Source of the DNA: a virus
DNA: 30,926 nucleotides
Strand: one strand, 5' to 3'
IMG/VR virus record: IMGVR_UViG_3300031787_000574
Span: 1 to 30,926 of that record
Both the position numbers and the translations under genes were made by a program. Below the pieces are notes generated by a model. That model made no database searches. It worked only from the letters and a program-made list of their open reading frames with translations, and was not told where the DNA came from. Shown here one piece after another: positions 1 to 8,758 of this stretch. The stretch's first letter is position 1. Each line of letters begins with the position of its first letter.

Positions 1-2218
1 AAGTTGCTGAGAATGTTGGAACTTTAGAACCTGCAGCAGCACTACCACCACCTTTCATTCCAGACGATTGTACTATTGGTGGTAGAGTTACAACATTTTG
101 AGAACCATCTCTTGTCAATGGTTTTATCTGTGGAATATTCTTTGTCCTGTAACCAAGTTTAGCTGCATTTGAGTCACTGTCAGTCATTGCAACTAATTTA
201 TCAATGAGAGAAGTTCCAAGACGATTTACAGTATTAACAGGAAGAACATACTCTCCAGGTTGAGCGAAAATGGCTTGTCTATCTGCTGTTGCTCCACGAA
301 TATCCATTCCAGTATTCTCTTTAATCAATCCACCACCCATACGCTGCATAGGTCTAGGACCTTTATATCCAGGTGCATTATAATATGCATTAGGTCCAGT
401 AAGTTGACTATATGATGATGTTCCTTCCGGAAATAACATATCACTGATGACAGGAGCATTTAATAATCCACTGCCACGGGAAAGCGTTCTTCCAAATCCC
501 ATGCCAGTTCTCTGTGCTACTCCACTTGTTAACTGAGAACGAAGTCTATTTGCAAGAGGACTATTTGAATACCTACCAGAAAGTAATCTATCTGCCAAAA
601 CCTTTCCCTTATCAAATGTAGACGGATTTACAACAGATTGTGGTTCAATAATGTTTATACCTCTTGCACCTCCAGGAACTATTGTCTTAACTACACCACC
701 AGGAACTTGAGTTCCACCCAGAGACCCTGCAGAACCAGCATATCGTTGAGCTCCTTTTAACGTAGGTGCAGAGTATGCACCTCTACCAAGTATTTGTGGT
801 TTCCATCCTCCAAGTCTAAACTTATCACCCCCCATAATGGCTTCAAATCCCTGTTTTGCCATACCAGTAAATCCAGCCTGGACTCCTCTTGTACTGAGTC
901 CTCTAGGTCTATTGAATAGACTCATCAACCCACCAACGATTCCCCCAGTATTAAAGAATCTACCAAACTTAGGTTGGTTAGCACCTGAACCACCATAATG
1001 TCTGTTTAGACTTAAAAATGTATCCGCACCAACAGCATCTACAGTTTTCTTATTAATAACAACCTCTCCAGGCATTGCTGCAATCAATTGAGTATCAGGA
1101 CCAAATCCGGATATTCTTTGACCCGTGTTATTGTCTATACCGGAATATCCATTCATCACAGAACCACCACGGGCAGCACCCTGAAGGAGTCCGTAAGGTG
1201 TTGTTGGACCCATATTACCAACACTAGGAACCTTATCGGTCATAGTGTCAGTCCCCTGAGCACCTAAACCTTTTCCAGTCTGTGCCCGTGCTTTATTTTC
1301 TGCTTGAACTCCTGCTGCCTTTCTTTGCCCGGTAACTTCATTAGCAGCAGCTGCTAAACCAATTGCTGCGGCAGGAACAGCAACCCAAGGATTAAGTAAA
1401 ACTTTACTGAGACCTTTTATTGCCCCAGCAATCTTGGGTATTGCACCAACTAGTTTGCCAGTTAAACCACCAACGATTCCAAGTATTCCTCTTACAAATT
1501 TACCAAATGGTGTGAAAAATAAAACAAAAGCACCAAGTAAAGAAGGCCACCAATCCTTTACAAATCTCTTTAAAGTTTCTACTTTATTTTTATTTTTTGG
1601 GTCTTGAAACCATTTTACTAATTGCGTAAATGCATTACCAAGTAATGTGAAGAATAGGAATCTCCACACACGGTCAATAATTCCTTGAAATGGAGAAATA
1701 AATTTCTTTACCGCATCAGATACGGCAGACATTCCTTTCTTAACAGTCTCTAGTCCAGCCTCTCTTTTTGACCTTTTATTTGCCTCAGCGTCTCTCCTTT
1801 CTTGGTCGGCACTATCTTCTTTAAAATCTAAGAAAGAAACTAATACTTTCTTAATAGAATCTAGAGGTCCCTGAAGAGGTGCCAAATTTGCAGGTTGAAT
1901 TTGTGAAGATTGGACTCCGCCTGCAGGTGCAATTAAAGGAGTTGATAATGGTTGTACTGCTGGTTTTAAAAACTTAGTCGTCGCTATCTTATTTGCGTTT
2001 ATCTTCTGACTCTTTGGTTTAAATCTACCCTTCTTACCTCTTATTCTTTTTCTTTCATTTGCAAGTAAAGCAAGTTCTTCTGGTGGCAATCTTTTTGCAC
2101 CAGACACCATCGCTTCTCTAATGAGAGTATAATAGGTATCATAATCAATGTCATATGTATAGTTAAGACCCAGTAGCCTTAGAATTCTTTCATCGATTTT
2201 TTCGGATACTGAGTTCAT
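1..2218 (-). CDS. Tail tape-measure-like structural protein (partial, C terminus beyond window)
   Basis: Open from ATG at 2218 to the window edge (about 739 codons, no stop), so the C-terminal end is missing. Residues about 40-80 are Lys/Arg rich. Residues about 185-285 hold hydrophobic Gly/Ala/Ile-rich stretches with membrane-like segments. The rest is Gly-rich and contains two PGE(V/Y)V motifs near residues 379 and 652, of a type often seen in tape-measure proteins. It follows gp26 and the gp51-like gene, where tape-measure genes sit behind tail chaperones in many phages. I infer a tape-measure or hub role from position, size and composition; no catalytic motif is visible, and another large virion protein is possible. 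Confidence 0.5.
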   Translation of the reverse strand, partial: MNSVSEKIDERILRLLGLNYTYDIDYDTYYTLIREAMVSGAKRLPPEELALLANERKRIRGKKGRFKPKSQKINANKIATTKFLKPAVQPLSTPLIAPAGGVQSSQIQPANLAPLQGPLDSIKKVLVSFLDFKEDSADQERRDAEANKRSKREAGLETVKKGMSAVSDAVKKFISPFQGIIDRVWRFLFFTLLGNAFTQLVKWFQDPKNKNKVETLKRFVKDWWPSLLGAFVLFFTPFGKFVRGILGIVGGLTGKLVGAIPKIAGAIKGLSKVLLNPWVAVPAAAIGLAAAANEVTGQRKAAGVQAENKARAQTGKGLGAQGTDTMTDKVPSVGNMGPTTPYGLLQGAARGGSVMNGYSGIDNNTGQRISGFGPDTQLIAAMPGEVVINKKTVDAVGADTFLSLNRHYGGSGANQPKFGRFFNTGGIVGGLMSLFNRPRGLSTRGVQAGFTGMAKQGFEAIMGGDKFRLGGWKPQILGRGAYSAPTLKGAQRYAGSAGSLGGTQVPGGVVKTIVPGGARGINIIEPQSVVNPSTFDKGKVLADRLLSGRYSNSPLANRLRSQLTSGVAQRTGMGFGRTLSRGSGLLNAPVISDMLFPEGTSSYSQLTGPNAYYNAPGYKGPRPMQRMGGGLIKENTGMDIRGATADRQAIFAQPGEYVLPVNTVNRLGTSLIDKLVAMTDSDSNAAKLGYRTKNIPQIKPLTRDGSQNVVTLPPIVQSSGMKGGGSAAAGSKVPTFSAT

Positions 2219-2224
2219 TTATCG

Positions 2225-2395
2225 CTAGCGTTGTCTTTGTTTAAATTCTTCTTCTTCGAGATGATTCTTTAATAGTCCAACATAAACGTCCCTTTCCCAA
2301 GGAATCATATTTTCAATCTCCGTTAATGAATATTTATGGAACTGAATGAGAGAAAAATTTAATTTAAAATAATTCTCTAAGTCCATATGGGACAT
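2225..2395 (-). CDS. 51: gp51-like baseplate hub assembly / tail chaperone peptide
   Basis: A 56-aa ORF starting 2 nt after the gp26 stop and ending 6 nt before the large tail gene. It contains the short motif IPWERDVYVGLL followed by a Glu-rich tail, resembling the small proteins encoded next to gp26 in T4-like phages. A second ATG at 2386 has AGGA 9 nt upstream, so re-initiation could give a 53-aa form. The frame is also open upstream through the end of gp26 in the -1 frame, so a gp26-gp51 fusion is possible (see findings). The gp51 name rests on position and a weak motif. Confidence 0.55.
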   Translation of the reverse strand: MSHMDLENYFKLNFSLIQFHKYSLTEIENMIPWERDVYVGLLKNHLEEEEFKQRQR

Positions 2396-2397
2396 TC

Positions 2398-3117
2398 CTA
2401 TGCGAAAAAACTTGATAACCCTTCAAGAACAACTTCACTTTCAACTTCGGTATTTGGATTTGTAACTTTAATCTTATGAGAAAGTTTTGGCATCGTCTCA
2501 AAGAACTGTTCGATTTCTTTAAATTGAACCGAATTCATTTGGTCTAGAAATTCTAACAGTTCTTTCTTAGTAACATCAGCAGCAACCCATACATCATCCT
2601 CTGTATAAATTTTATCAATACAAGAAGATATCAATTCAAAAGACTGGTCCATAGTATTGTCTGAGGACAAATCAAAATTACTCTTAATAAACTGGTCTAG
2701 TGATGGATACTTCATTTCCATCATAATAGAGTCATCAAGTTTTATTTTATTATTATGTTCGGGAACTCTTAAAACTTGAATATCATCTACAGAAATTTTT
2801 ACAGGAACTACTGTCTCTTCATCATCAGGACAAATAACATTTACTTCAATCTCTTCCCCGACAGATTTACCTCGGATGTTAAGGAAAAGATATTCAATGT
2901 CAAAGGTTGGAAGAGACTCTACTTTGACGTTTTTTGTTTCAATACAATTCTTAATAACAGTTTTAATTGCTGTAGTAATTTGCTTGGTATCTTCAGACTC
3001 TAAAGCAAGAACTAAAAGTTTTTCCTCTCTTACAAGAAAAGGTCTATACTTAATTTTTTGTCTTGTGGATGGCAACTCAAGTTCATAAGTTGGCGTAGAA
3101 ATCTTAGGTAAAGGCAT
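2398..3117 (-). CDS. 26: Baseplate hub subunit gp26
   Basis: A 239-aa protein of the T4 gp26 family. The N terminus has the family pattern: MPLPKISTPTYELELPSTRQ, then YRPFLVREEK and LALESED near residues 24-43, then FDIEYLFLNIRGKSVG near 72-87. In T4, gp26 belongs to the baseplate hub assembly pathway. The start ATG lies 28 nt downstream of a late-promoter-like AATAAATA. The last codons read over TTTTTTC at 2404-2410, in the phase of a -1 frameshift site. Confidence 0.85.
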   Translation of the reverse strand: MPLPKISTPTYELELPSTRQKIKYRPFLVREEKLLVLALESEDTKQITTAIKTVIKNCIETKNVKVESLPTFDIEYLFLNIRGKSVGEEIEVNVICPDDEETVVPVKISVDDIQVLRVPEHNNKIKLDDSIMMEMKYPSLDQFIKSNFDLSSDNTMDQSFELISSCIDKIYTEDDVWVAADVTKKELLEFLDQMNSVQFKEIEQFFETMPKLSHKIKVTNPNTEVESEVVLEGLSSFFA

Positions 3118-3144
3118 AATGTCCTATAGAAACTTCAGTGTGAT

Positions 3145-3152
3145 TATTTATT
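3145..3152 (-). promoter_or_regulatory. Late-promoter-like AATAAATA before gp26
   Basis: Reads AATAAATA on the minus strand, one mismatch from the T4 late consensus TATAAATA, 28 nt upstream of the gp26 start. The same octamer stands before the TTG-started gene at 11286. Confidence 0.45.
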
Positions 3153-3167
3153 GCTTCTCTCAAATAC

Positions 3168-4097
3168 TTAAAAAAGAGGATTATTTTGCTGTCTTACAAT
3201 AAAGTCTTCGAGGAGACCTCTTCGAAGTTCATTTGCCTGTTCTCCCGGCAATCCAGGTCCATAATATTCTGGTTTTTTTGGAACCCCTGGTGGCGTTGAT
3301 GGAGTTGGTTCAGACTCTGGTGCATATGCTCGTGATGCAAGAATATATCTATTAAAAGTGAAAGAGACGGTACATTTAAGCAACTGAGATGAATCATAAG
3401 AAACTGGCATTGAGGCAACGCTTACTGGATAAGCCTTAACGAAGGTATAATTTAAATAATTTCCATTGAAATCCCTTTCAAACTTATTAATAAAAATTTC
3501 AGTTCTATATCCATTATCTCCATCAGGATATCCAACTCTATAATTATAATTTCCATCTGCTGCAGTAGAAGTTTCTCCCATTGCATATCTCATCCACCCC
3601 TCAAAAAAATTAATCACATTATATCCACTATTCAATACTCCACCATCAACATAAAAAGTAAAATCTACAGTATTATCATATTGCCTACGATATCCTAGTC
3701 TTTCAGTGACTCCAGTATAATCATCATTAATTTCATTTGTAATGATAGATGACCCAGGAAGAGATGCTTCGGTACAAGATATTGAAATAAAATCATCATT
3801 ATAATTTGTCACCGCCCTAACAGATGTTGGTGGATTAAACCAACACTGAAAATGTGAAGTCAGTGAAGGTCTCAATAAAAATGATTTTATTTGAAGCGCA
3901 CTTTTGTAATTCTTTGGTGGTGGAGCACCACCAGGATTAGATGTGACACGACTACCTGTTCCCGGACTTTTTCCTGTACCAGAAGTTTGAATGCTGGGAG
4001 CAGGAATTACAGGAACTCCAGAAGCTGGTGTTGGATTATATGGTCTCGCATTTTGTTCATTCTCAAAATCATAGATAGGGGGTCTATTTATAGTCAT
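3168..4097 (-). CDS. Tail-tube-fold baseplate protein (gp54-like candidate)
   Basis: A 309-aa protein. The first 65 residues are Pro/Gly/Ser-rich linker. Residues about 70-260 look like the T4 tail tube/tube-initiator fold, with SLTSHFQCWFNPP, CTEASLPGSS, TERLGYRRQ, a central FTFYVD strand, and VKAYPVSVASMPVSYDSS leading into CTVSFTFNRYIL. That last pattern recalls gp19/gp54-family C-terminal strands. The tail is Pro-rich. It is divergent from gp4 and next to gp26, which fits a tail-tube initiator or related tube protein. I cannot separate gp54 from another tube paralogue by eye. Confidence 0.55.
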   Translation of the reverse strand: MTINRPPIYDFENEQNARPYNPTPASGVPVIPAPSIQTSGTGKSPGTGSRVTSNPGGAPPPKNYKSALQIKSFLLRPSLTSHFQCWFNPPTSVRAVTNYNDDFISISCTEASLPGSSIITNEINDDYTGVTERLGYRRQYDNTVDFTFYVDGGVLNSGYNVINFFEGWMRYAMGETSTAADGNYNYRVGYPDGDNGYRTEIFINKFERDFNGNYLNYTFVKAYPVSVASMPVSYDSSQLLKCTVSFTFNRYILASRAYAPESEPTPSTPPGVPKKPEYYGPGLPGEQANELRRGLLEDFIVRQQNNPLF

Positions 4098-4098
4098 C

Positions 4099-4106
4099 TA
4101 TAAATA
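4099..4106 (+). promoter_or_regulatory. T4-type late promoter TATAAATA for the gp4-gp53 operon
   Basis: A perfect TATAAATA preceded by C, 31 nt upstream of the gp4 ATG, in the 39-bp gap between divergent gp4 and the tube-fold gene. Confidence 0.7.
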
Positions 4107-4136
4107 TTTTTACTGATATATTATGTATGATAGCAA

Positions 4137-4577
4137 ATGGCAGAAAGTATTAAAAGCATCTATAAACCATCCTATCCCGAAAAATATAAAGGAAACCCAA
4201 ATAATATTATATGTCGAAGTAGTTGGGAGAGAAAGTTTTGTTATTACTGCGACCACAATCCAAGTATAATTTCTTGGGCGTCTGAAGAATTTTGTATTTC
4301 TTATGTGTCTCCCGTGGATGGTAGAGTGCATCGATACTTTCCAGATTACCTTATCAAAGTTCAAGAGTCTTCGGGTAAGATTAAAACTTATGTGATTGAA
4401 GTGAAACCAAAGAAACAAACAATTCCACCAAAGCAAAGGTCTAGAGTAACGAAATCATATCTGTATGAATGCAAAACCTATGCAGTAAATCAAGCAAAAT
4501 GGAAAGCAGCAAAAGAATGGTGTGCGGATAGGATGCTAGAGTTTAAAGTCATTACCGAAGAGGAGTTATTTAATTAA
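4137..4577 (+). CDS. 4: Head completion protein gp4 (PD-(D/E)XK-like)
   Basis: A 146-aa protein of the T4 gp4 family, needed to finish filled heads before tail joining. It has CRSSWERKF near residues 26-34, FPD at 68-70 and VIEVKPKK at 86-93. The PD...ExK arrangement (D70, E88, K90) is that of the TnsA-like nuclease fold ascribed to this family. It is first in the plus-strand late operon and its last base overlaps the ATG of the next gene. Confidence 0.8.
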   Translation: MAESIKSIYKPSYPEKYKGNPNNIICRSSWERKFCYYCDHNPSIISWASEEFCISYVSPVDGRVHRYFPDYLIKVQESSGKIKTYVIEVKPKKQTIPPKQRSRVTKSYLYECKTYAVNQAKWKAAKEWCADRMLEFKVITEEELFN

Positions 4578-4963
4578 TGGCAAAAGGTTTCGGTCAATAT
4601 GCTAATGTTCCTCAAAGAATGAGAGAACTCAAAAAGAAAATTGATGATGCTGGAACCAATGACCCAGAAGATTTAATGCTGATTATTATGGATACTTTGA
4701 AAGAGGAAGTATTATATCCAGAGCCAGGAAAGTTTTATACCTTTATATACAATCCAAAGACACCAAATATCGAATACGACCAACATCCACTGATTGCTTG
4801 CACTTCACTAGAAAGATGGGGATTCAAAGCAATCAATTTTCATTGGAGAGAAGGTAGGCAATATACTTGGGAAGAAGTTGCAGGAAAACTTCACGTTGTA
4901 AAGTATGAAGAACTTGATGAGATGCTATCAATACCTTATGCAAAATTCCGTCTAAATAAATAA
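4577..4963 (+). CDS. Conserved-looking protein between gp4 and gp48, function unknown
   Basis: A 128-aa soluble protein beginning MAKGFGQYANVPQRM, with a basic N terminus and a Trp/Tyr-rich C-terminal half (FKAINFHWREGRQYTWEEV near residues 84-102). Co-transcription with gp4, gp48 and gp53 suggests virion assembly. I recognise no domain. Confidence 0.6.
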   Translation: MAKGFGQYANVPQRMRELKKKIDDAGTNDPEDLMLIIMDTLKEEVLYPEPGKFYTFIYNPKTPNIEYDQHPLIACTSLERWGFKAINFHWREGRQYTWEEVAGKLHVVKYEELDEMLSIPYAKFRLNK

Positions 4964-5038
4964 AAAACTCCTATAAATGTCTCATACTCTACAAAAAATT
5001 GAGATAACTAATCCTCTTGTAAGTGAGGAGGAGTTCTG

Positions 5039-6400
5039 ATGGCAAACCAAACATCTTTCAACTATGGTATGAAATTGGGTGGTAAAATGCTTCCCGGAAG
5101 AATATTAATAGATTATAACAATGGTAATGCTGAATGGTTTAGATTAGGTACATCATTTCCAACTTTTAGTTCATCAAAAGATACAGGTGGTTCTGGAAAG
5201 TGGGGATGGACGCCTTCAGCAAGCGATTCCATTTCAAATTTAAGAAAAGACTTGCCTGTAGGGTTAGACTACAACTCAGATGACGCTTTACTAAAAGATT
5301 TTTATACTGGAAATTCAATCGCTGGATTGAATAATGAAAGAGCATATGCATTCAATAAAAATGCACCTGTTACCGGAAGAAATCTTGCAGTTCCAGGAGT
5401 AAGAAGTACATCAGGAACTCCAGGAGCTCAACCACCACAACCATCAGACCCAGCACCTACTGCACCTAGCCCATCGTCAACACCATCTCCAGATGGACCA
5501 TCCAGCACTCCAGTAAGTACAGGAGTAAAACCTACAGTAGCACAAAATCAAAACACAAGTATGATTGCGGTTTATCCACTAGGTATGGATAAAGATGATA
5601 AGGTAACCGCTCAAGATAGAATTAAATTTACTGCACTAGAATATATTGCAAGCGGAAATCTTTCAACTACATCTATACAAAGTAGAGATAGAACATCAAA
5701 TCTAGAAGGAAAAAAACCTTTAGGACATGTATTTTTACCAGTTCAGGCATCAATCACTGATGCAAATTCTGTAGATTGGCAAGGTACAAGTTTAAATGCA
5801 ATAGAAAGAAAAGCCGTCAATCTTTCAACTGGTTTGATGAATGCTGCAGATGCAAATGCTGCAGGACAATTACTTGGTACAAAACTGGGAGAAGCAACAG
5901 GAGATGTCATTAAAAACGCCAATGCGGTTAAAGTTGCTCTTGCTGGAGAAGCAGTTAGTATACAAAATCTCCTTGGAAGATTTGGTTCTGTACTAAACCC
6001 AAACTTAGAACTTCTTTTCACAGGTCCACAATTAAGACCTTTTGATTTCAGATTTCAGATGTCTGCAAGAGAACAAAAGGAAGCGGAAAATATAAAAAGA
6101 ATTATCAATTTCTTTAAAAAAAATATGGCACCAAGAACAACTAAAGATAATATATTTTTAACTGCACCAAATACATTTCTTATTGAATATAAGTACAAAG
6201 GTAAAGAAACAGAACATCCAGGTATCAACAAAATCAAAGAGTGTGCTCTTCTTAATTGCTCCGTTGATTATACACCTCTCGGAACTTATATGACTTATGA
6301 TGATGGAACTATGGTTTCTTATAGTATGACATTATCATTCCAAGAACTAGAACCAATTTATGATAAGGATTATGATGGAAAGCATTCAATAGGTTACTAA
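5039..6400 (+). CDS. 48: Baseplate tail-tube cap protein gp48
   Basis: A 453-aa protein whose C-terminal 150 residues match the T4 gp48 pattern: LGRFGSVLNPNLELLFTGPQ, then RPFDFRFQMSAREQKEAENI, INFFKKNM, and a terminal SFQELEPIYDKDY. Gp48 caps the baseplate and starts tube polymerisation. A Pro/Ser/Thr-rich linker at about residues 118-165 makes it longer than T4 gp48 (about 364 aa). The start is supported by AGGAGGAG 5 nt before ATG. A late-like TATAAATG lies at 4972-4979. Confidence 0.85.
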   Translation: MANQTSFNYGMKLGGKMLPGRILIDYNNGNAEWFRLGTSFPTFSSSKDTGGSGKWGWTPSASDSISNLRKDLPVGLDYNSDDALLKDFYTGNSIAGLNNERAYAFNKNAPVTGRNLAVPGVRSTSGTPGAQPPQPSDPAPTAPSPSSTPSPDGPSSTPVSTGVKPTVAQNQNTSMIAVYPLGMDKDDKVTAQDRIKFTALEYIASGNLSTTSIQSRDRTSNLEGKKPLGHVFLPVQASITDANSVDWQGTSLNAIERKAVNLSTGLMNAADANAAGQLLGTKLGEATGDVIKNANAVKVALAGEAVSIQNLLGRFGSVLNPNLELLFTGPQLRPFDFRFQMSAREQKEAENIKRIINFFKKNMAPRTTKDNIFLTAPNTFLIEYKYKGKETEHPGINKIKECALLNCSVDYTPLGTYMTYDDGTMVSYSMTLSFQELEPIYDKDYDGKHSIGY

Positions 6401-6401
6401 T

Positions 6402-7415
6402 ATGGCAAATCATTACTTTAAAAACGTACCAAATTTTGAGTACATAAACAGGGACATAAACAACCAAGAAATTTCAAATTATGTTCCTGTAAAAAATATA
6501 TTCAGAAGAGCAAAATTACGTGAGGATATTTTTCAAAACTTATCCTTTTTTGAGAAGTATGAAATTCAAGGCGATGAAAGGCCAGATAATGTTGCTTTTA
6601 AATTCTATGGAGACTCAACCTTAGATTGGGTTGTTCTACTTTCTAATAATATCTTAAACGTCCAGACTGAATGGCCTCTTTCACAAAATACTTTTGATAA
6701 AGTAATGTTAGAAAGATATGAAACATATGATAATTTTTATAATGGAGTGCATCATTACGAAACAATAGAGACAAGAGACTCTTTGAATAATGTTATTCTT
6801 CCCGGTGGCATTCAAATGAAAAATACCTGGAGAACAAATGGAAACTTCATTGAAATGAGTAATTCAAAAATTTCTCAGGTGTTTTCTGGAAATGGAATTA
6901 CTCCAACGGATACGGCAACAATAACATTAAAAACTGGACTTCAAGGTTTAACTGTAGGTTCAGAAGTACTAGTTAATAATATATCAGAATCAATCTATAA
7001 TGGAAGATATGAAGTTACTTCTATTAGTCTTGATGCATCATCCAATCTAACAATATCCTTCACATATGCTTTACCATCTGTTCCTTCTGTGGCTTCACCA
7101 GTTCTAAGCACAAGTGGTGCTGAAGAAGTTTTATTTGCTGGTGGTTTATCTGGAAACTCATACTACTATGAATACTTTGACTCAAATCTTGGGTATTATG
7201 TAACTCTAACCTCATCAACAATTTTAAATCCAATTACAAACTTTGAATATGAGTTAGGTGTAGAAAACAAAAAGAGAAATATTTTTATATTAAAACCAGC
7301 ATATCTAAATGTAATGTTTAATGACCTTGCTGAAATTATGCCATATAAAAAGGGTAGCACTCAGTACTTGAGCGATACCCTTAAGAGAGGAGATAATTCT
7401 AGACTTTACGAATAA
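6402..7415 (+). CDS. 53: Baseplate wedge protein gp53
   Basis: A 337-aa protein starting 1 nt after gp48. The N-terminal 100 residues carry the family pattern: VKNIFRRAKLREDIFQN, then an IQGDERPDNVAFKFYGDSTL stretch, then DWVVLLSNNILN. Gp53 joins baseplate wedges in T4. The middle (about 140-250) is a Ser/Thr/Val-rich insertion, making it longer than T4 gp53 (196 aa). Its stop abuts the gp32 stop with no spacer, and its last 65 bases contain, on the other strand, the likely gp32 terminator. Confidence 0.85.
   Translation: MANHYFKNVPNFEYINRDINNQEISNYVPVKNIFRRAKLREDIFQNLSFFEKYEIQGDERPDNVAFKFYGDSTLDWVVLLSNNILNVQTEWPLSQNTFDKVMLERYETYDNFYNGVHHYETIETRDSLNNVILPGGIQMKNTWRTNGNFIEMSNSKISQVFSGNGITPTDTATITLKTGLQGLTVGSEVLVNNISESIYNGRYEVTSISLDASSNLTISFTYALPSVPSVASPVLSTSGAEEVLFAGGLSGNSYYYEYFDSNLGYYVTLTSSTILNPITNFEYELGVENKKRNIFILKPAYLNVMFNDLAEIMPYKKGSTQYLSDTLKRGDNSRLYE
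7347..7382 (-). terminator. Rho-independent terminator of gp32, inside gp53 antisense
   Basis: On the minus strand a 7-bp stem (7350-7356 with 7376-7382) extends through mismatches to a second 4-bp stem and is followed by TTTTT. It begins 34 nt past the gp32 stop and lies in the 3' coding end of gp53. Confidence 0.6.
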
Positions 7416-8366
7416 TCAATCTTCAGCAAGACGCTGGAAGTAAGAGAGAGCATCATCTTCATCATCATCCTGAGTAATTTTAGGAAGTGAAGGAGACTTT
7501 GAGCGAACATAAGACTGTTCCAATTCTTCCATAACTTTATCCTCACGAGTAGGAGTGGAAGAATAAGATTCAAACTCATCTTCTTGTTCGACTACAGCAC
7601 GAGACTGAACTGGAGTATTAGTCTGGCTCAGACCGAGAACATAGTTCATACGAGTCTCAAGTTCTTTATAAGTCTTAAACTGATCGGGAGCAGTGATAGC
7701 AGAAAGAGAATATTCTTTCTTCCAAATTGCTTCAAGTGCATCGTCATCATCAAGGAGAGGAGCAACACGATCAAACTCAGACTTGTCGTAGTTCCAATAA
7801 CCATCCTTCTTCACAATCTTCAGTTTGAAGTTTGCACCAGCCCAGAAATCAAAGGGATTGATGGGTTCTTCATCTTCAAATTCTGGTTGCATTGCATTCA
7901 GAATCTTATCAAAGATTTTCTTACCATACTTAAACAGAAATACCTTACCTTCATTTTGAGGATTAGCGGGATCCTTAATTACGTAAATGTTAGAGTAGTA
8001 GGACAGTTTACGCTTTTGCTTACGGACAGTATCCTTATCTTTGTCACTACCACTGTTCCAAAGACCACGATTATACTCCGAAACGGGATCTTTTTGACCT
8101 AGAGTTGTCAGGGAGTTTTCAATATACCAACCACCTGTACCTTGAAATGCATGTGAATACATTTTGATCCAAGGAAGTTCCTCACCATCAGGGGCAGGAA
8201 GAAAGCGGATAACTGCAGAACCTACTCCAGTCTTATCCATCTCCGGTTTCCAGAGACGATCATCGGCTCCACTGGAAGTAGTACTCATCTTTTCTACTTG
8301 CTTTACCAACTTTTCAGTCAGAGAACCAAGAGAAGATTGCTTTTTAAGATTTGCGAAATTAGACAT
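7416..8366 (-). CDS. 32: Single-stranded DNA-binding protein gp32
   Basis: A 316-aa T4 gp32 homologue, which coats ssDNA in replication and recombination. The N terminus holds the basic cooperativity segment, the core has YYSNIYVIKDPANPQNEGKV and FWAGANFKLKIVKKDGYWNY (matching T4 [20 protein letters not shown]), and the C terminus is acidic (TQDDDEDDALSYF). There is no cysteine, so the zinc site of T4 gp32 is absent. GAGGT lies 5 nt before ATG. It has a sigma70-type promoter at 8411-8439. Confidence 0.92.
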   Translation of the reverse strand: MSNFANLKKQSSLGSLTEKLVKQVEKMSTTSSGADDRLWKPEMDKTGVGSAVIRFLPAPDGEELPWIKMYSHAFQGTGGWYIENSLTTLGQKDPVSEYNRGLWNSGSDKDKDTVRKQKRKLSYYSNIYVIKDPANPQNEGKVFLFKYGKKIFDKILNAMQPEFEDEEPINPFDFWAGANFKLKIVKKDGYWNYDKSEFDRVAPLLDDDDALEAIWKKEYSLSAITAPDQFKTYKELETRMNYVLGLSQTNTPVQSRAVVEQEDEFESYSSTPTREDKVMEELEQSYVRSKSPSLPKITQDDDEDDALSYFQRLAED

Positions 8367-8410
8367 GTGTACCTCGTATTGTTTGAGATTTGGCCTTTGT
8401 GTACTTCGTT

Positions 8411-8439
8411 ATTCTACAGGTCTGAACCCGTTTTGTCAA
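8411..8439 (-). promoter_or_regulatory. Sigma70-type promoter for gp32
   Basis: TTGACA (8434-8439), 17-nt spacer, TAGAAT (8411-8416) on the minus strand. The -35 lies in the last codons of the upstream gene. Expected leader about 40 nt. Confidence 0.7.
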
Positions 8440-8758
8440 TCTGCTGCTTCATTATCTCAAGCATCTTTGACATGTTGCCAAGAATAATATTCATATCTGT
8501 GCCAGGAGGCATTCCCATCATAATGGCAGAACTAATAATGCGTTCTTTCATTTCTTTTGCCTCAGGATCATCAGATAAACTCATTCTTGTATAAAGAACT
8601 TTTTGTTTATCTAAAAGAGTTTCAAGAACTTCAACATGCTCTAGTTTTTCACTTTTAGTCATTGTTGGAAACTTAAAGATGTTGTTATAAATTTGTTCTT
8701 GAAGTTCTGCAATTTCAGTCATCTCTGCGCGGACAACTTCGGAACTAAAGAAACTCAT
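8414..8758 (-). CDS. DUF1825-like protein between gp32 and gp59
   Basis: A 114-aa protein starting MSFFSSEVVRAEMTEIAELQ, with two long helices and a Met-rich C-terminal segment (SAIMMGMPPGTDMN, residues about 78-91). The FFxSEVV start and overall pattern resemble DUF1825 proteins of cyanobacteria. The ATG overlaps the gp59 stop (ATGA). It sits between gp32 and gp59, which are adjacent in T4, so a replication role is plausible but inferred. Confidence 0.65.
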   Translation of the reverse strand: MSFFSSEVVRAEMTEIAELQEQIYNNIFKFPTMTKSEKLEHVEVLETLLDKQKVLYTRMSLSDDPEAKEMKERIISSAIMMGMPPGTDMNIILGNMSKMLEIMKQQIDKTGSDL

